This document shows, one piece after another, positions 16,528 to 26,213 of a DNA stretch of 64,000 nucleotides. Position numbers and translations under genes: made by a program. Position 1 is the first letter of the stretch, and each line of letters opens with the position of its first letter. The notes under the pieces were generated by a model. The model saw only the letters and a list, made by a program, of their open reading frames with translations. It did no database searches and was not told the origin of the DNA. The DNA lies in contig JAYYVF010000066.1 in assembly GCA_036343635.1 (NCBI GenBank), positions 1 through 64,000 of the forward strand, written 5' to 3'. Origin of the DNA: GCA-2693325 sp036343635. GTDB taxonomy: Bacteria > Latescibacterota > UBA2968 > UBA8231.

Positions 16528-18762
16528 CTATTGAGGTGCAGCGGTCAGTTTGTCGTAGCAGGTATAGGACCCTTCGATAAACAACTGAGCTTCCTCAACG
16601 CGTCTATGGGCGCTTTTTGCATCTAATCCGTCAACGCCATCTTGATGGGCAGTAAAAAAATAATTGGCAAACTGTGGGGAGAATAATTCGCGCTCGAAAT
16701 ATCTGGATCGAAACTCCTCTACCACTATATCTGGATTCTCAGGAATATCGTAATATTCTTCGCGGACTAAGGCTCGAGCTGAACGCAGAATTGCTCGATA
16801 AGAGTAATCTACTGCATCATTTATCCGATTTTCTTCAAGCGCAATTTGTGCTTCGAATACTTCTCGCTCTGCAGCTGCTACTTCTATGATAGTTGCTGAA
16901 ACGATCTCTCCAGCACACTCGCCTTTTCCGATGTCGCCAATACTGTAGGTTCGTGTGTCACCCCAATCCTGATAATACCAGGAATCTTCTTCCAAAGGAG
17001 GTACGTTCGTCAGGTCATCCAGCATTTTTTTTAATTCACGTTTCCCGATTCGTTGGACATAGTGCGTGAAAGCTTCCTCTTTCTCACGTTCGGCGATATA
17101 TCGCTCAGCAAGTCTTTCAACAACAGCAGGAATTTTTTTGGAGGGTACAGCTCCCATTGCCAAGCCAAATGATCCGACATTTTCTTTCCATTGGCCACCC
17201 AGGACCACTTGAAAATGGGGGACAGTCACGCCATTTATTTTCCGGCTGTTTCCGTAGAAGCCAATATCGGCTGCATGATGTTGGCCGCAGGAATTGAAAC
17301 AACCGCTTATCTTGATGCGAAGTCCTCTGATGGCTTCATCAAGGTTTAGACTTTTTTCAGCAAGGTCCTTTCTAAGCTGTGCCGCCAATCCTCGGGAAGA
17401 CGAGATTCCCAACTTGCATGTGTCTGTTCCAGGACATGAAGTGATGTCTACGATAGTACCTGCACCGGGTTCTGCTAAACCGATATCTTCAAGGTCTCGA
17501 TAGAGGGCCGATATGTCATTTTTACTGACCCAGCGAAAGACAATATTTTGCTCAACCGTTGTGCGAATAGTTTCTTTCACATATTGCGCACTTAGTTTCG
17601 CTAAATCTCTCATTTGGCTGGAGGTGATATCACCAAGAGGCAGCGCAACTGTCGCCGTGACATACCCACTTTGGCGTTGTTGATAAATATTTGTATCTGT
17701 CCACTCACTATATGGGTCGTTCGCTTGTGCGAACGTAGTTTCGGTTGGCCCTTTTAGTGCTGTTTCTTGACAAGAATCAATCTTGTTGAGATAGGACGTC
17801 CATCTGTCGTCATAGGGTAATATCTTTCGTTCTTCTTCAACAAGATTTCGAAATTCTTCGATACCCAATTTGGCTATCATGAATTTTATGCGTGCTCGGT
17901 TTCTATTTTTTTTCTCACCGATTCTAGCGAATACGCGTGCTATGGCCTGAGATAGGGGTAACAGTTCCTCCACGGGTAGGAATTCACTGTATAATTGTGC
18001 CTGATGTGGTACAGCCCCCAGTCCGCCACCAACATAAAGTTTAAATCCTTTTTTCAACTCTCCATTGACTTCTTTAGTTGCTGCAATCGCCCCCATATCG
18101 TGCATATTTGCCAAGCCACAAGCTTCGTGTAGGCATCCGGAAAAAGCGATTTTAAACTTGCGTCCAAAATCTTGGCAATCGGGATGACCTAGTAAAAATT
18201 CCATTAATGCATGTGCATAAGGGGTGACGTCAAAAAGTTCTCCGCGACAGACTCCGGATAGTGGACACGCTGTAATATTTCGCACCGAATTCCCGCAAGC
18301 CTCGCGTGTCGTAATACCAACCGCCGCGAGCCGTCGCATAAGATCAGGGGTGTCGTCTATGTGTATATAGTGAAGCTGAACATCTTGACGCGTTGTAATG
18401 TGCAGAATTTCATCTGAATATTCCTCAGCTAAATCAGCCAGTGTTTCCATTTGTTTGATATTGAGACCTCCGAACGGGATTTTAATCCGCATCATCCCCG
18501 GAGCATGCCAAACAGTATCCGGTCCCTTTGTGGGCATGGCTGGATATTTCAATGTCTGATTTAACTGTCCGTCATACCTCTGGCCGTTGTCGTATCTCTG
18601 GCCGTAGGCACCCCGCCGTAATCGAGTTTCCGCAAAGAGTTTTTCTTCTATTTTCTCTTCTTTGCGGAGTTTGATCTGGGTTTCAAATATGTCAATTTCT
18701 TCCGAAATACCTGGACTCATCTCTTCAGATAAAACGGACTTCCAACTTCTGTCATCTTCCAA
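16528..18762 (-). CDS. Siroheme nitrite/sulfite reductase with C-terminal HEPN-like extension
   Basis: Ferredoxin-dependent siroheme reductase family (six-electron reduction of sulfite to sulfide or nitrite to ammonia). Two homologous halves are visible. The second has the siroheme/[4Fe-4S] ligands Cys443, Cys449 (CPGTDTC) and Cys488, Cys492 (CFNSC). The first has CPLSGVC (166-172) and CLHEAC (210-215). Arg/Lys-rich sulfite-binding residues surround RNITACP. At 744 residues it is some 150-200 longer than usual: residues about 628-740 add a helical segment (EAQIALEENRINDAVDYSYRA is its first helix pair) resembling HEPN domains. Sulfite versus nitrite cannot be settled from sequence. First gene of an operon with an unknown protein and ferredoxin. 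Confidence 0.87.
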   Translation of the reverse strand: MEDDRSWKSVLSEEMSPGISEEIDIFETQIKLRKEEKIEEKLFAETRLRRGAYGQRYDNGQRYDGQLNQTLKYPAMPTKGPDTVWHAPGMMRIKIPFGGLNIKQMETLADLAEEYSDEILHITTRQDVQLHYIHIDDTPDLMRRLAAVGITTREACGNSVRNITACPLSGVCRGELFDVTPYAHALMEFLLGHPDCQDFGRKFKIAFSGCLHEACGLANMHDMGAIAATKEVNGELKKGFKLYVGGGLGAVPHQAQLYSEFLPVEELLPLSQAIARVFARIGEKKNRNRARIKFMIAKLGIEEFRNLVEEERKILPYDDRWTSYLNKIDSCQETALKGPTETTFAQANDPYSEWTDTNIYQQRQSGYVTATVALPLGDITSSQMRDLAKLSAQYVKETIRTTVEQNIVFRWVSKNDISALYRDLEDIGLAEPGAGTIVDITSCPGTDTCKLGISSSRGLAAQLRKDLAEKSLNLDEAIRGLRIKISGCFNSCGQHHAADIGFYGNSRKINGVTVPHFQVVLGGQWKENVGSFGLAMGAVPSKKIPAVVERLAERYIAEREKEEAFTHYVQRIGKRELKKMLDDLTNVPPLEEDSWYYQDWGDTRTYSIGDIGKGECAGEIVSATIIEVAAAEREVFEAQIALEENRINDAVDYSYRAILRSARALVREEYYDIPENPDIVVEEFRSRYFERELFSPQFANYFFTAHQDGVDGLDAKSAHRRVEEAQLFIEGSYTCYDKLTAAPQ

Positions 18763-18884
18763 AGATCTATCTACCCGTTGAACGTTTACACAAAAATTTT
18801 ACCGTATATGTACAAAAACTATTATATCTTCCAAAAATAATGGCCGCGGGCTTATTGTCAAGCGAAAGGGATTTCCGAAAATTT

Positions 18885-19790
18885 CTAAACGAATTTCTTA
18901 AGATATTCTCGGACCTCACTACCATGATCTGGATCAGATATTGCATAATCGATGAAGGTTTTAAAATAGGCTATGTGATTGCCAATGTCGTAGCGTTTTT
19001 CCTGCTCGTTCAATCGCAGTGTTCTTACTATTTTCTTGTTTCTGATTTGCTCAGCAATTGCATCTGTTAAATATAGCTCCCCATTACTGGCAGGATTTAT
19101 GTGGCGAATGCGGGTAAAGATATCTGGGTTAAAGACGTAGCGTGCACTGATAGCTAAGCGACTTGAAGTGTGTTCCGGTTGTGGTTTTTCCAAAATAGAT
19201 ACGACGCGGGAATCAATGGAGTGGGTCTCGTTGTGATCTACTGCCACGATACCGTAATGTTGTGTCATGTTTTCTGGGATTTCGTATGAGGCAATGGTAG
19301 TATCCGATTGGTTGTTAATGTGCGAATCAATTAGTCGTTTGAGTAGATTTGGTGACTCAGGTGAGCGGATGATACTATCGCCAAATGCAACTACGAATGG
19401 TTCGTTATTGACAAAATTTTCACCGGCAAGTACGGCTCCGCCAGTGCCATTGGGTTTACTCTTACCTTTTGTCATGGTTTGACGAATGGAAAAAAACTGG
19501 ATCCCTGCATTACCATAACCGAATAGGCTTTCTGTGAGTCGCGGATCTTGTTCCTGTTCCAAATGCATTATAAGTTCGGAATAATCATCAAAGTGATTTT
19601 CGATAAGATTTTTACTGCGGTTGGTAATAAAGAGAATTTGAGTTATTCCAGCAGCTACCAACTCTTCGATTACTCTATGAATTATAGGCAATCGTCCAAC
19701 GGGCAACATTTCTTTCGGGAGTGCTTTGGTTGTTGGTAAAAGGCGGGTTCCGATTCCAGCTACCGGCACAACAGCTTTCTTAATGGTCAT
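18885..19790 (-). CDS. galU: UTP-glucose-1-phosphate uridylyltransferase
   Basis: Makes UDP-glucose from UTP and glucose-1-phosphate for envelope polysaccharides. At 301 residues it has normal length and shows the nucleotide-binding GIGTRLLPTTKALPKEMLPV, the VAFGDSI(I) region with the metal Asp, the EKP segment (SILEKPQPE) and GELYLTDAI. AGGGAGGTG lies seven bases before the ATG. It is transcribed alone, divergent from the Nramp-like gene. Close relatives such as RfbA have different start motifs, so GalU is the best call. Confidence 0.93.
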   Translation of the reverse strand: MTIKKAVVPVAGIGTRLLPTTKALPKEMLPVGRLPIIHRVIEELVAAGITQILFITNRSKNLIENHFDDYSELIMHLEQEQDPRLTESLFGYGNAGIQFFSIRQTMTKGKSKPNGTGGAVLAGENFVNNEPFVVAFGDSIIRSPESPNLLKRLIDSHINNQSDTTIASYEIPENMTQHYGIVAVDHNETHSIDSRVVSILEKPQPEHTSSRLAISARYVFNPDIFTRIRHINPASNGELYLTDAIAEQIRNKKIVRTLRLNEQEKRYDIGNHIAYFKTFIDYAISDPDHGSEVREYLKKFV

Positions 19791-19904
19791 TTAAAACACA
19801 CCTCCCTTTGGGTTACAACCGAATATCAAGGTCATTCTGGAAGTTGACAAGGCGCGCGTGTCAGGGTATCATACCGACAATTCTACAAAACGGGGGATTA
19901 CAGG

Positions 19905-21332
19905 ATGTCAGAGCCTCTTCGTTATCCAGATCTAACTGAAGAGATGAAAATGCGCGGTATCGGACCAATGTTGGCAATTTTTGGGCCGGGTGCGATCATA
20001 GCGTCCGTTACCATAGGTAGCGGTGAAACGGTTTTTGCTTCGAGGGGAGGAGCAATTTTTGGTTACTCTATGCTCTGGTGTTTTATTGCCGGTGGTTTAA
20101 TGAAATTTATCCAGGTGTATTCCGCGGCGCGGTATATAACCCTCACGGGTGAGCATCCTATTGAACGCTGGAAATATTTGCCGGGACGGCAGGGGTGGAT
20201 TGTATGGCTGTTGGCGATTGTGACAATTTTGTGTTTCCCGCTTTGGCTTTCCGGTTTACCTAAGATGCTGGGTGGACTTGTTGTTTGGATACTTGCTTTT
20301 CAAGGCGAGACTATTTGGGCGGATGAACGAATTTGGGGCACTGCCTTTGTTGTATTAGCTATCATTATCACTATGATCCAGAGTTACGGGGCTCTTGAGC
20401 GCATTCAAACGTATATTGTTGGCCTATTGTTGTTGTCTATTCTAACGGCGGCGGCGGCTTCGCGTCCGGACTGGCTTGCTGTTCTGCTTGGTTCGATAAC
20501 TCCTAAAATGCCAGTTTATGAAAGTTGGGTAGGTCGTGATTATCCTGATATTTTTGGTCGATCTCCTTGGTTGGAAATGGGGACTTATCTTGGAGCTGTT
20601 GGTGGTGGGTCCCAAGATTACTTTGGATACATTGGTATGTTGCGGGAGAAAGCTTGGGGTTTGATGGGGCGTTTTCGGCAGGGAGGGAAAAAGGGGATAG
20701 CCATTGCTGAAGATGCTTTGAATATCCAATTGGGCAGACAGTGGCTTCGTGCACCGCTTATTGATACATCTGTTTCTTTTGGCTGTGTGATTCTTTTTAC
20801 AATCGCGTTCTCTGTTTTGGGAGCAGCAGTACTGAACCCCAAACAGATTATACCCGATAACACGGAACTTCTTTCGGTTCAGGCTGAGTTTTTGACGATG
20901 CTACATCCGTTGCTTTTATATTTTTATCAATTAGGAGTTTTTATTGCCTTTTTTGGGACGATTCTTGCAGCTTATGAGCTCTACTTAAGGACTTCTTACG
21001 AATGTCTCAGGCCCGTATCTAAACGGATTGCCGGTATGTCCATTAAACAATTGAGACCTTGGGTTGTAGGCTACTGTGGAATAGGTGGTATAGCAATCAT
21101 GTGGGCGGGTGGCAATCCCGTTGCTATTGTGACACCAGCTGCAATTTTTGGTGGTGTATTGACCTGTGGGATTTGGTGTTTGCTGATGGTTTGGACGGAT
21201 CGAAAATATCTCCCTGCACCTTTGCGCATGAGTCGTTGGTTGGTCTTCTTAAACATCATAAGTGGATTATTTTTAACGGGTTGGGGTATTCGTAGTGCAA
21301 TAGAGTTTATCACCTCTATTTCTCTTGGTTGA
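19905..21332 (+). CDS. Nramp-like membrane transporter lacking the canonical metal motifs
   Basis: A 475-residue polytopic protein with about eleven hydrophobic segments and an overall match to the Nramp/LeuT-fold metal-ion family (start GPGAIIASVTIGSGETVFASR). Canonical Nramp carriers bind metal with DPGN in the first helix and MPH in the sixth. Here the first motif reads GPGAI and the sixth-helix area reads GGGSQDYFGYIG, so both metal motifs are absent. A substrate other than Mn2+ or Fe2+ is therefore likely. First gene of a co-directional run with the CinA fusion, M20 peptidase, membrane protein and NAD(P)HX enzyme; it overlaps or abuts the next gene. Confidence 0.75.
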   Translation: MSEPLRYPDLTEEMKMRGIGPMLAIFGPGAIIASVTIGSGETVFASRGGAIFGYSMLWCFIAGGLMKFIQVYSAARYITLTGEHPIERWKYLPGRQGWIVWLLAIVTILCFPLWLSGLPKMLGGLVVWILAFQGETIWADERIWGTAFVVLAIIITMIQSYGALERIQTYIVGLLLLSILTAAAASRPDWLAVLLGSITPKMPVYESWVGRDYPDIFGRSPWLEMGTYLGAVGGGSQDYFGYIGMLREKAWGLMGRFRQGGKKGIAIAEDALNIQLGRQWLRAPLIDTSVSFGCVILFTIAFSVLGAAVLNPKQIIPDNTELLSVQAEFLTMLHPLLLYFYQLGVFIAFFGTILAAYELYLRTSYECLRPVSKRIAGMSIKQLRPWVVGYCGIGGIAIMWAGGNPVAIVTPAAIFGGVLTCGIWCLLMVWTDRKYLPAPLRMSRWLVFLNIISGLFLTGWGIRSAIEFITSISLG

Positions 21333-21334
21333 TC

Positions 21335-22486
21335 ATGCCATCCGATCGAAAAATTTGGAATACGATAGAGAGAATTCTTGAAAGCAAAAAACAGCTCGCG
21401 TGTGTTTTAACGGGCGGTGGATCGACTCTCCTCAATTGGCTTTTCAATCATCCCGGTGCTTCTAGGTTACTCGTTGAAGCTCAGGTCCCTTATACATCTC
21501 GTGCGTTGGAGAAATTCCTGTGTAAACCCGGTCCCCATTCGGTTGTTGCAAATACGGCCCGGGATATGGCTTTTGCTGCCCACGCACGCGCAATCGAACT
21601 GGGTGATGAAAATCTACCTGCCATAGGTTTTGCGTTAACAGCGGCCCTGACTACTACTCGCCCCCGAAAGGGAACTGATCGGGCATGCGTCGCTTTGATG
21701 TCTAGCAATTGGTGCCGTATATGGTCAATAAATCTGAATGCTAAAAGGATTGACCGATGTGAGCAAGAAATCCTATTGACCTCTTTTGCGCTGAGCCATT
21801 TGGCTACTGCGTGTGGGATCGAATTCGATCCACAGCTACCTGATTGGGTTGAGGTGGATTGCGAAGAAATTGATTTGAATGATCCTCTAAAAGCTCTTTT
21901 CGAAGGAAAGATTGACGTTTTAGAAATGGGAGTTGATGGTAAGTTCTCGACGAATATTCGTGGCTGCCCTCGCGTATTTTTGTCCGGTTCTTTCAATCCT
22001 TTACACGAGGGGCACGTTCGCTTGGCTCAAACAGTGGAAAAGCTGAGTGGTCGCGAGGCAAATTTTGAAATATCGATTCAGAACGTTGATAAGCCAGATA
22101 TTGCTCCGTCGGAACTGGAAAAACGGCTTGGCGGTATGCGCGGTTATTTCCCGATAATACTGACAAGATGTCCCCGTTTCTTTGATAAGGCACAGCTCTT
22201 TGTAGATCCGCATTTCGTGGTTGGGTATGATACGGCGGAGCGTTTAGTGGATGGTCGTTATTACCAGGACGGTATAACTGGTATGCATTCGAGTTTAAAA
22301 CAGCTGTATGATAATAAAACCATCATATGGGTTGCGGGCCGTTTAGTAAATGATCGCTACAAAACTTTAAGTGACATTGCTTTGCCTAAAGGATTGGGTG
22401 GACTGTTTCGGTCTGTAACTCAAGAGGAATTTCGTTTAGATGTTAGTTCAACTCAGCTTCGTTCAAAAATTAATTCAGCTGAATAG
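21335..22486 (+). CDS. CinA C-terminal-like domain fused to NMNAT-type nucleotidyltransferase
   Basis: A two-domain protein of about 383 residues. The N-terminal half (about 15-160) resembles the CinA C-terminal/PncC fold, which deamidates nicotinamide mononucleotide (LTGGGSTLLNWLFNHPGAS, then YTSRALEKFL). The C-terminal half (about 215-380) is an alpha/beta nucleotidyltransferase with the HxGH-type motif FNPLHEGHVRLA and the ISSTxxR-type end (VSSTQLRSK). In NAD synthesis these two activities would convert NMN to NaMN and then to NaAD, but the first active-site segment is divergent, so catalysis needs proof. The ATG at 21335 is two bases after the previous stop; an in-frame TTG at 21329 would overlap it. 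The same arrangement occurs in plant proteins as I recall. Confidence 0.7.
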   Translation: MPSDRKIWNTIERILESKKQLACVLTGGGSTLLNWLFNHPGASRLLVEAQVPYTSRALEKFLCKPGPHSVVANTARDMAFAAHARAIELGDENLPAIGFALTAALTTTRPRKGTDRACVALMSSNWCRIWSINLNAKRIDRCEQEILLTSFALSHLATACGIEFDPQLPDWVEVDCEEIDLNDPLKALFEGKIDVLEMGVDGKFSTNIRGCPRVFLSGSFNPLHEGHVRLAQTVEKLSGREANFEISIQNVDKPDIAPSELEKRLGGMRGYFPIILTRCPRFFDKAQLFVDPHFVVGYDTAERLVDGRYYQDGITGMHSSLKQLYDNKTIIWVAGRLVNDRYKTLSDIALPKGLGGLFRSVTQEEFRLDVSSTQLRSKINSAE

Positions 22487-22505
22487 ACAGGATTGATAGG
22501 AAAAA

Positions 22506-23753
22506 ATGTCAATTTCCGTGCATGACTACCTTTATGAGAATAAAGCTCAGTCTATAGGGATCTTGCAGGAATTGGTCCGGATTCCGACCGTAAATCCTCC
22601 GGGAGAGCGCTATTCTCAGATGGTCGATTTAATTTGTGAGATCTGTAGAAATATTGGACTTAAAGTTGATGTGCATGTTGTTCCGGATATTATGGTAAAA
22701 AACCATATAGGCTGTACCGATTGGCCTAGATACAACGTTCTTGCCAGATGGGATATAGGAGCAAAAGAGACGGTTCATTTTAATGCTCATTATGATGTTG
22801 TTCCCGTTGGAGGACGGTGGAAATTTAGCAATCCTTTTAATCCGATCATAGATGGAAATTACTTATATGGTCGAGGCACAGCCGATATGAAAGGATCTAT
22901 TGCAGCTCTTTTAAGCGCAATAGACGCACTTAAAAAATGTCGCCTTGAACCTGCTTTTAATATAGAGTGCTCTTTTACGGCTGATGAAGAGACGGGTGGT
23001 CATCTTGGTACAGGTGAAATAATACGCGAAGGTTTATGTTCGGCCGATTATGCTGTTGTGTGTGAAGGTGCAGGAGGAACGAAAGTAGGTTGCGGTCACA
23101 ATGGGGTTCTTTGGCTTGAAGTCGATTTTGAGGGAAAACCGGCTCATGCATCGTCTCCTGAAAATGGAGTTAACGCTTTTGAGGCTATGGCTGAAGTGGC
23201 CAACGGTTTGCAGCAATACAAGGAGGCACTTGATGAAAAGTTAAAGACCTATACCGATTTTGATGGGGTGTGCCGTAATCCTTCAATCACAATAGGGGGA
23301 GTTTTCGGTGGCAACCAGGGACATAAAATCAACACGGTTCCAGCGTCGGCTCGTTTTTCCATAGATCGACGATTGGTGCCTGGTGAAAATATGAAAAATG
23401 TCGAGTCCGATTTGCGATCTGAAATAGACATCTTGGGTCAAGCGGCGCTTCCTGCAAAAGTTTGTACGAAAACAGTAATGTCAATTGACTCTTGTGTCGT
23501 CAATCCGGCGGGGTCGCTTTGCCAAGGTTTTGGTTCAGCTATAGGCTCGGTTCGTCGCAGTAAAGTTCACTATGGGATAACTTCGGGGTTCACAGATTTA
23601 CATTATTTCATAGTTGATGCGGGAATACCTGGGATTGGATATGGAGTAAAGGGTGAGGGTATTCACGGTGTAGATGAACGTGTGCGTTTGAATGATGTTA
23701 TAATGACAGCACGTACTTATGCAGAATTCATTCGACGTGGCGTGGAGGGCTAA
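22506..23753 (+). CDS. M20 metallopeptidase (ArgE/DapE/ACY1 family)
   Basis: A 415-residue di-zinc amidohydrolase. Motifs: His95 and Asp97 in FNAHYDVVP, bridging Asp127 in GRGTADMKG, catalytic Glu161 and ligand Glu162 in DEETGG, then the dimerisation lid domain (about 195-310; VDFEGKPAHASSPENGVNA), and a C-terminal ligand His. The family hydrolyses N-acyl amino acids or dipeptides (N-acetylornithine, succinyl-diaminopimelate, carnosine). No arg or dap genes are adjacent, so specificity is open. ATAGGA precedes the ATG. Third gene of the Nramp-like to NAD(P)HX cluster. Confidence 0.88.
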   Translation: MSISVHDYLYENKAQSIGILQELVRIPTVNPPGERYSQMVDLICEICRNIGLKVDVHVVPDIMVKNHIGCTDWPRYNVLARWDIGAKETVHFNAHYDVVPVGGRWKFSNPFNPIIDGNYLYGRGTADMKGSIAALLSAIDALKKCRLEPAFNIECSFTADEETGGHLGTGEIIREGLCSADYAVVCEGAGGTKVGCGHNGVLWLEVDFEGKPAHASSPENGVNAFEAMAEVANGLQQYKEALDEKLKTYTDFDGVCRNPSITIGGVFGGNQGHKINTVPASARFSIDRRLVPGENMKNVESDLRSEIDILGQAALPAKVCTKTVMSIDSCVVNPAGSLCQGFGSAIGSVRRSKVHYGITSGFTDLHYFIVDAGIPGIGYGVKGEGIHGVDERVRLNDVIMTARTYAEFIRRGVEG

Positions 23754-23755
23754 GT

Positions 23756-24487
23756 TTGTTGAGTCGCTATTTCTGGATGTGCTACGATCATCTTGGCGGG
23801 TTGTTCTTAACAAACCTAGTCTGGTCTCTTCTAAATGTCCCTTATTTGATTTTGGCTTACGGGATCTGGCAGTTCGGATTGAATTTTGGGGGAGCCTTTG
23901 TTTGGGCGGGTGGGTTGCTTGCGATTAATTTAGTATTCCTTTCCCCCATGGCATTGCTTCTGCATTCTTTCGGGTCTAACTGGGTTCGCGGAAGTGAAAG
24001 TACGATTTGGTCGTCGTTTAGCCTCTTGCGAAAGTTCTTTTGGCGCGCTCAATTAATACAGCTGATAAGTTTGTTGGCAAAGTTGATTTTAGTAATGAAT
24101 GTAGTTTTTTATAGTGAAAGGTCAGACTGGATCGGATTACTTTTAACGGGTTTAATGGTTTGGGCCATTTTTGTTTTCTTCATTTTTTCACTCCAGTTAT
24201 ATCCGTTGCTGGTCACCCAAGACACAACGGTAATTTCTACGATAAAATTTGTTGCTATACTCGGTATTTCGCATCCTCTTCGTATGTTTTGGAATTTTTG
24301 TGTCTTTGTGTTTTATGCCTTACTGGGTGTTATCTCTGGAGTCGGTTTATTTGTAGGTATCTATGCGGCTTGGGTGTTGTGGGCTAGTATTAGGTGTCAA
24401 AGTCTTCTTTCCATATACACTGGTAAAGCTTTAGAACCGGCAACTCCTAGGTCGTTTCGAGAACTTATCCGCCCATGGGAAACTTAG
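23756..24487 (+). CDS. Polytopic membrane protein (YesL/DUF624-like)
   Basis: A 243-residue protein with five or six hydrophobic helices and a short charged C-terminus. Its start and helix pattern (LSRYFWMCYDHLGGLFLTNL) recall the DUF624/YesL family, which is often encoded near carbohydrate transport genes in other bacteria; I hold that assignment loosely. Start is taken at TTG 23756 because GGAGG lies seven bases upstream, in the end of the M20 gene. Its job in this gene run is unknown. Confidence 0.65.
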   Translation: MLSRYFWMCYDHLGGLFLTNLVWSLLNVPYLILAYGIWQFGLNFGGAFVWAGGLLAINLVFLSPMALLLHSFGSNWVRGSESTIWSSFSLLRKFFWRAQLIQLISLLAKLILVMNVVFYSERSDWIGLLLTGLMVWAIFVFFIFSLQLYPLLVTQDTTVISTIKFVAILGISHPLRMFWNFCVFVFYALLGVISGVGLFVGIYAAWVLWASIRCQSLLSIYTGKALEPATPRSFRELIRPWET

Positions 24488-24514
24488 TGCGACCTTGTTG
24501 GATACGGGAAAATA

Positions 24515-26080
24515 TTGGTAGAGATGAAGCCACTGGTAAATAGCAGGGAAATGTATCAAATTGACCATGCGTCTGTAGGAGAAGGTTATTCCACTAATCA
24601 GGAACTCATGGAAAATGCAGGGAAGGCGGTTGTTGAATCAATTGCTTCTCGTTGGCAGGGATTGGATGGACTCGTCGTTGGTGTTGCTTGTGGAAAGGGG
24701 AAGAATGGAGGCGATGGTTTGGTCGTAGCGCGGCTTCTATCGCAAAATGGTGCAACCGTAAGGGTTTTATTGACAAATAGCCCCGAGCAAATGAGTTCCG
24801 AAGCTTTTGAACAATTACGTCTCGCTGAGAAAACGAATATAAAATTTGAATCGTGGTTTGAGACGGATTGTAGCTCTATCTCCTTTTTTACGGGGGTAGA
24901 CATTTTGGTGGATGGATTGTTGGGGATTGGGCAAGAAGGTGCTCCGAGAGATCCGGTAAGTAGGGTAATTGAATTACTGAATAAGGTGGGGAAGCCAATA
25001 TTTTCTATTGATATACCTTCGGGAGTTGTTGCAGATAACGGATCTGTTCCAGGTTCCTGCGTAAAAGCATCGGTAACCATCACTTTTGGTTTTTCGAAAA
25101 TCGGACACCTTTTCCATCCAGGTAGAGACTATTGTGGAGCCTTAGAAGTAGCGGACATCGGTTTTAATCCACGCGCAATAGATACGGTTTCGGCTGATTT
25201 GTTTTTGTCGGAAATTGAAGATGTACGAACTCATTTGCCTTATCGTAAGGGGAACGCACATAAAGGGAATTGTGGCTCCGTTGCTGTTATTGCAGGTTCG
25301 ATGGGAATGACAGGAGCTGCTGCTTTGACATCTGAGGCGGCTCTGCGGGTTGGGTCTGGATCAGCTGTTTTGGGTATAGCGAAGAGTTTAAATGATATAC
25401 TAGAGCACGCTGTGACCGAGGTGATGACTCATCCATTACCGGAAGTACGAAGGAATCGTTGTTTGTCGCTCCGATCTTTGGGAAGTATTGAGAAAATGCT
25501 CACACGAGCGAGTGTGTTAGCTTTGGGACCAGGCCTTGGTCGGCATCATGAAACGGCTGAATTGGTAAGACGTCTCATTGTACGTTGCCCTATACCGCTT
25601 GTGCTTGATGCAGACGGTTTAAATGCGTGTGTTGGTCACCTGAGTTTATTTTCGCAACGAACGAAACCAACAATTTTAACTCCTCACATAGGTGAGTTTA
25701 GTCGTTTGTTACGGGTAGATGCGGAAACAGTTGTTTCGGATTTAGTGAATCTTGCAAAAAATTTTGCGGAAAAACATCAAATTGTTTTGTTGCTCAAGGG
25801 GGCGCCATCAATTGTGGCTCTACCAAATGGTAAGGTGTTGGTTAACTCTACGGGGAACGCAGGAATGGCTACTGCTGGATCTGGCGATGTATTAACCGGA
25901 GCGGTTGCTGGGCTTGTTGCACAGGGGGTCGGCGTTGAGGATGCTTCAGTTTTGGGTGCCTATTTGCACGGACATGCTGGTGACCGTGCCCGTGACCGAT
26001 TGGGTGAATGGGGATTGGTTGCTGGTGATATTTTGGCAGAATTACCCCATGCGTTTGTAGATTGTTCAGTTGCAAATTAA
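24515..26080 (+). CDS. nnr: Bifunctional NAD(P)HX epimerase / ADP-dependent dehydratase
   Basis: Repairs hydrated NADH and NADPH. The N-terminal YjeF_N epimerase domain (about 10-220) shows GKGKNGGDGLVVARLL and the SIDIPSGV segment. The C-terminal ribokinase-like dehydratase domain (about 230-521) shows AGSMGMTGAAAL, ALGPGLGR, DADGLNA and the signature NAGMATAGSGDVLTG. At 521 residues it matches the usual fused form. TTG at 24515 follows GGGAA at good spacing; an ATG three codons later is the alternative. Last of the five co-directional genes that begin with the Nramp-like carrier. Its pairing with the CinA/nucleotidyltransferase fusion suggests a cofactor-maintenance theme. Confidence 0.92.
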   Translation: MVEMKPLVNSREMYQIDHASVGEGYSTNQELMENAGKAVVESIASRWQGLDGLVVGVACGKGKNGGDGLVVARLLSQNGATVRVLLTNSPEQMSSEAFEQLRLAEKTNIKFESWFETDCSSISFFTGVDILVDGLLGIGQEGAPRDPVSRVIELLNKVGKPIFSIDIPSGVVADNGSVPGSCVKASVTITFGFSKIGHLFHPGRDYCGALEVADIGFNPRAIDTVSADLFLSEIEDVRTHLPYRKGNAHKGNCGSVAVIAGSMGMTGAAALTSEAALRVGSGSAVLGIAKSLNDILEHAVTEVMTHPLPEVRRNRCLSLRSLGSIEKMLTRASVLALGPGLGRHHETAELVRRLIVRCPIPLVLDADGLNACVGHLSLFSQRTKPTILTPHIGEFSRLLRVDAETVVSDLVNLAKNFAEKHQIVLLLKGAPSIVALPNGKVLVNSTGNAGMATAGSGDVLTGAVAGLVAQGVGVEDASVLGAYLHGHAGDRARDRLGEWGLVAGDILAELPHAFVDCSVAN

Positions 26081-26213
26081 CGAATCCATTTATCCGTGAC
26101 TTGACATGTTTAGCACATTCGCATAATGTATGAACGGCTTGGTATGTGGAAACACGTATTGCTTCTAAAGTCTATGTTTTTTTTAAGGTTTAATGTTAAT
26201 TACAGAGTAAAAT

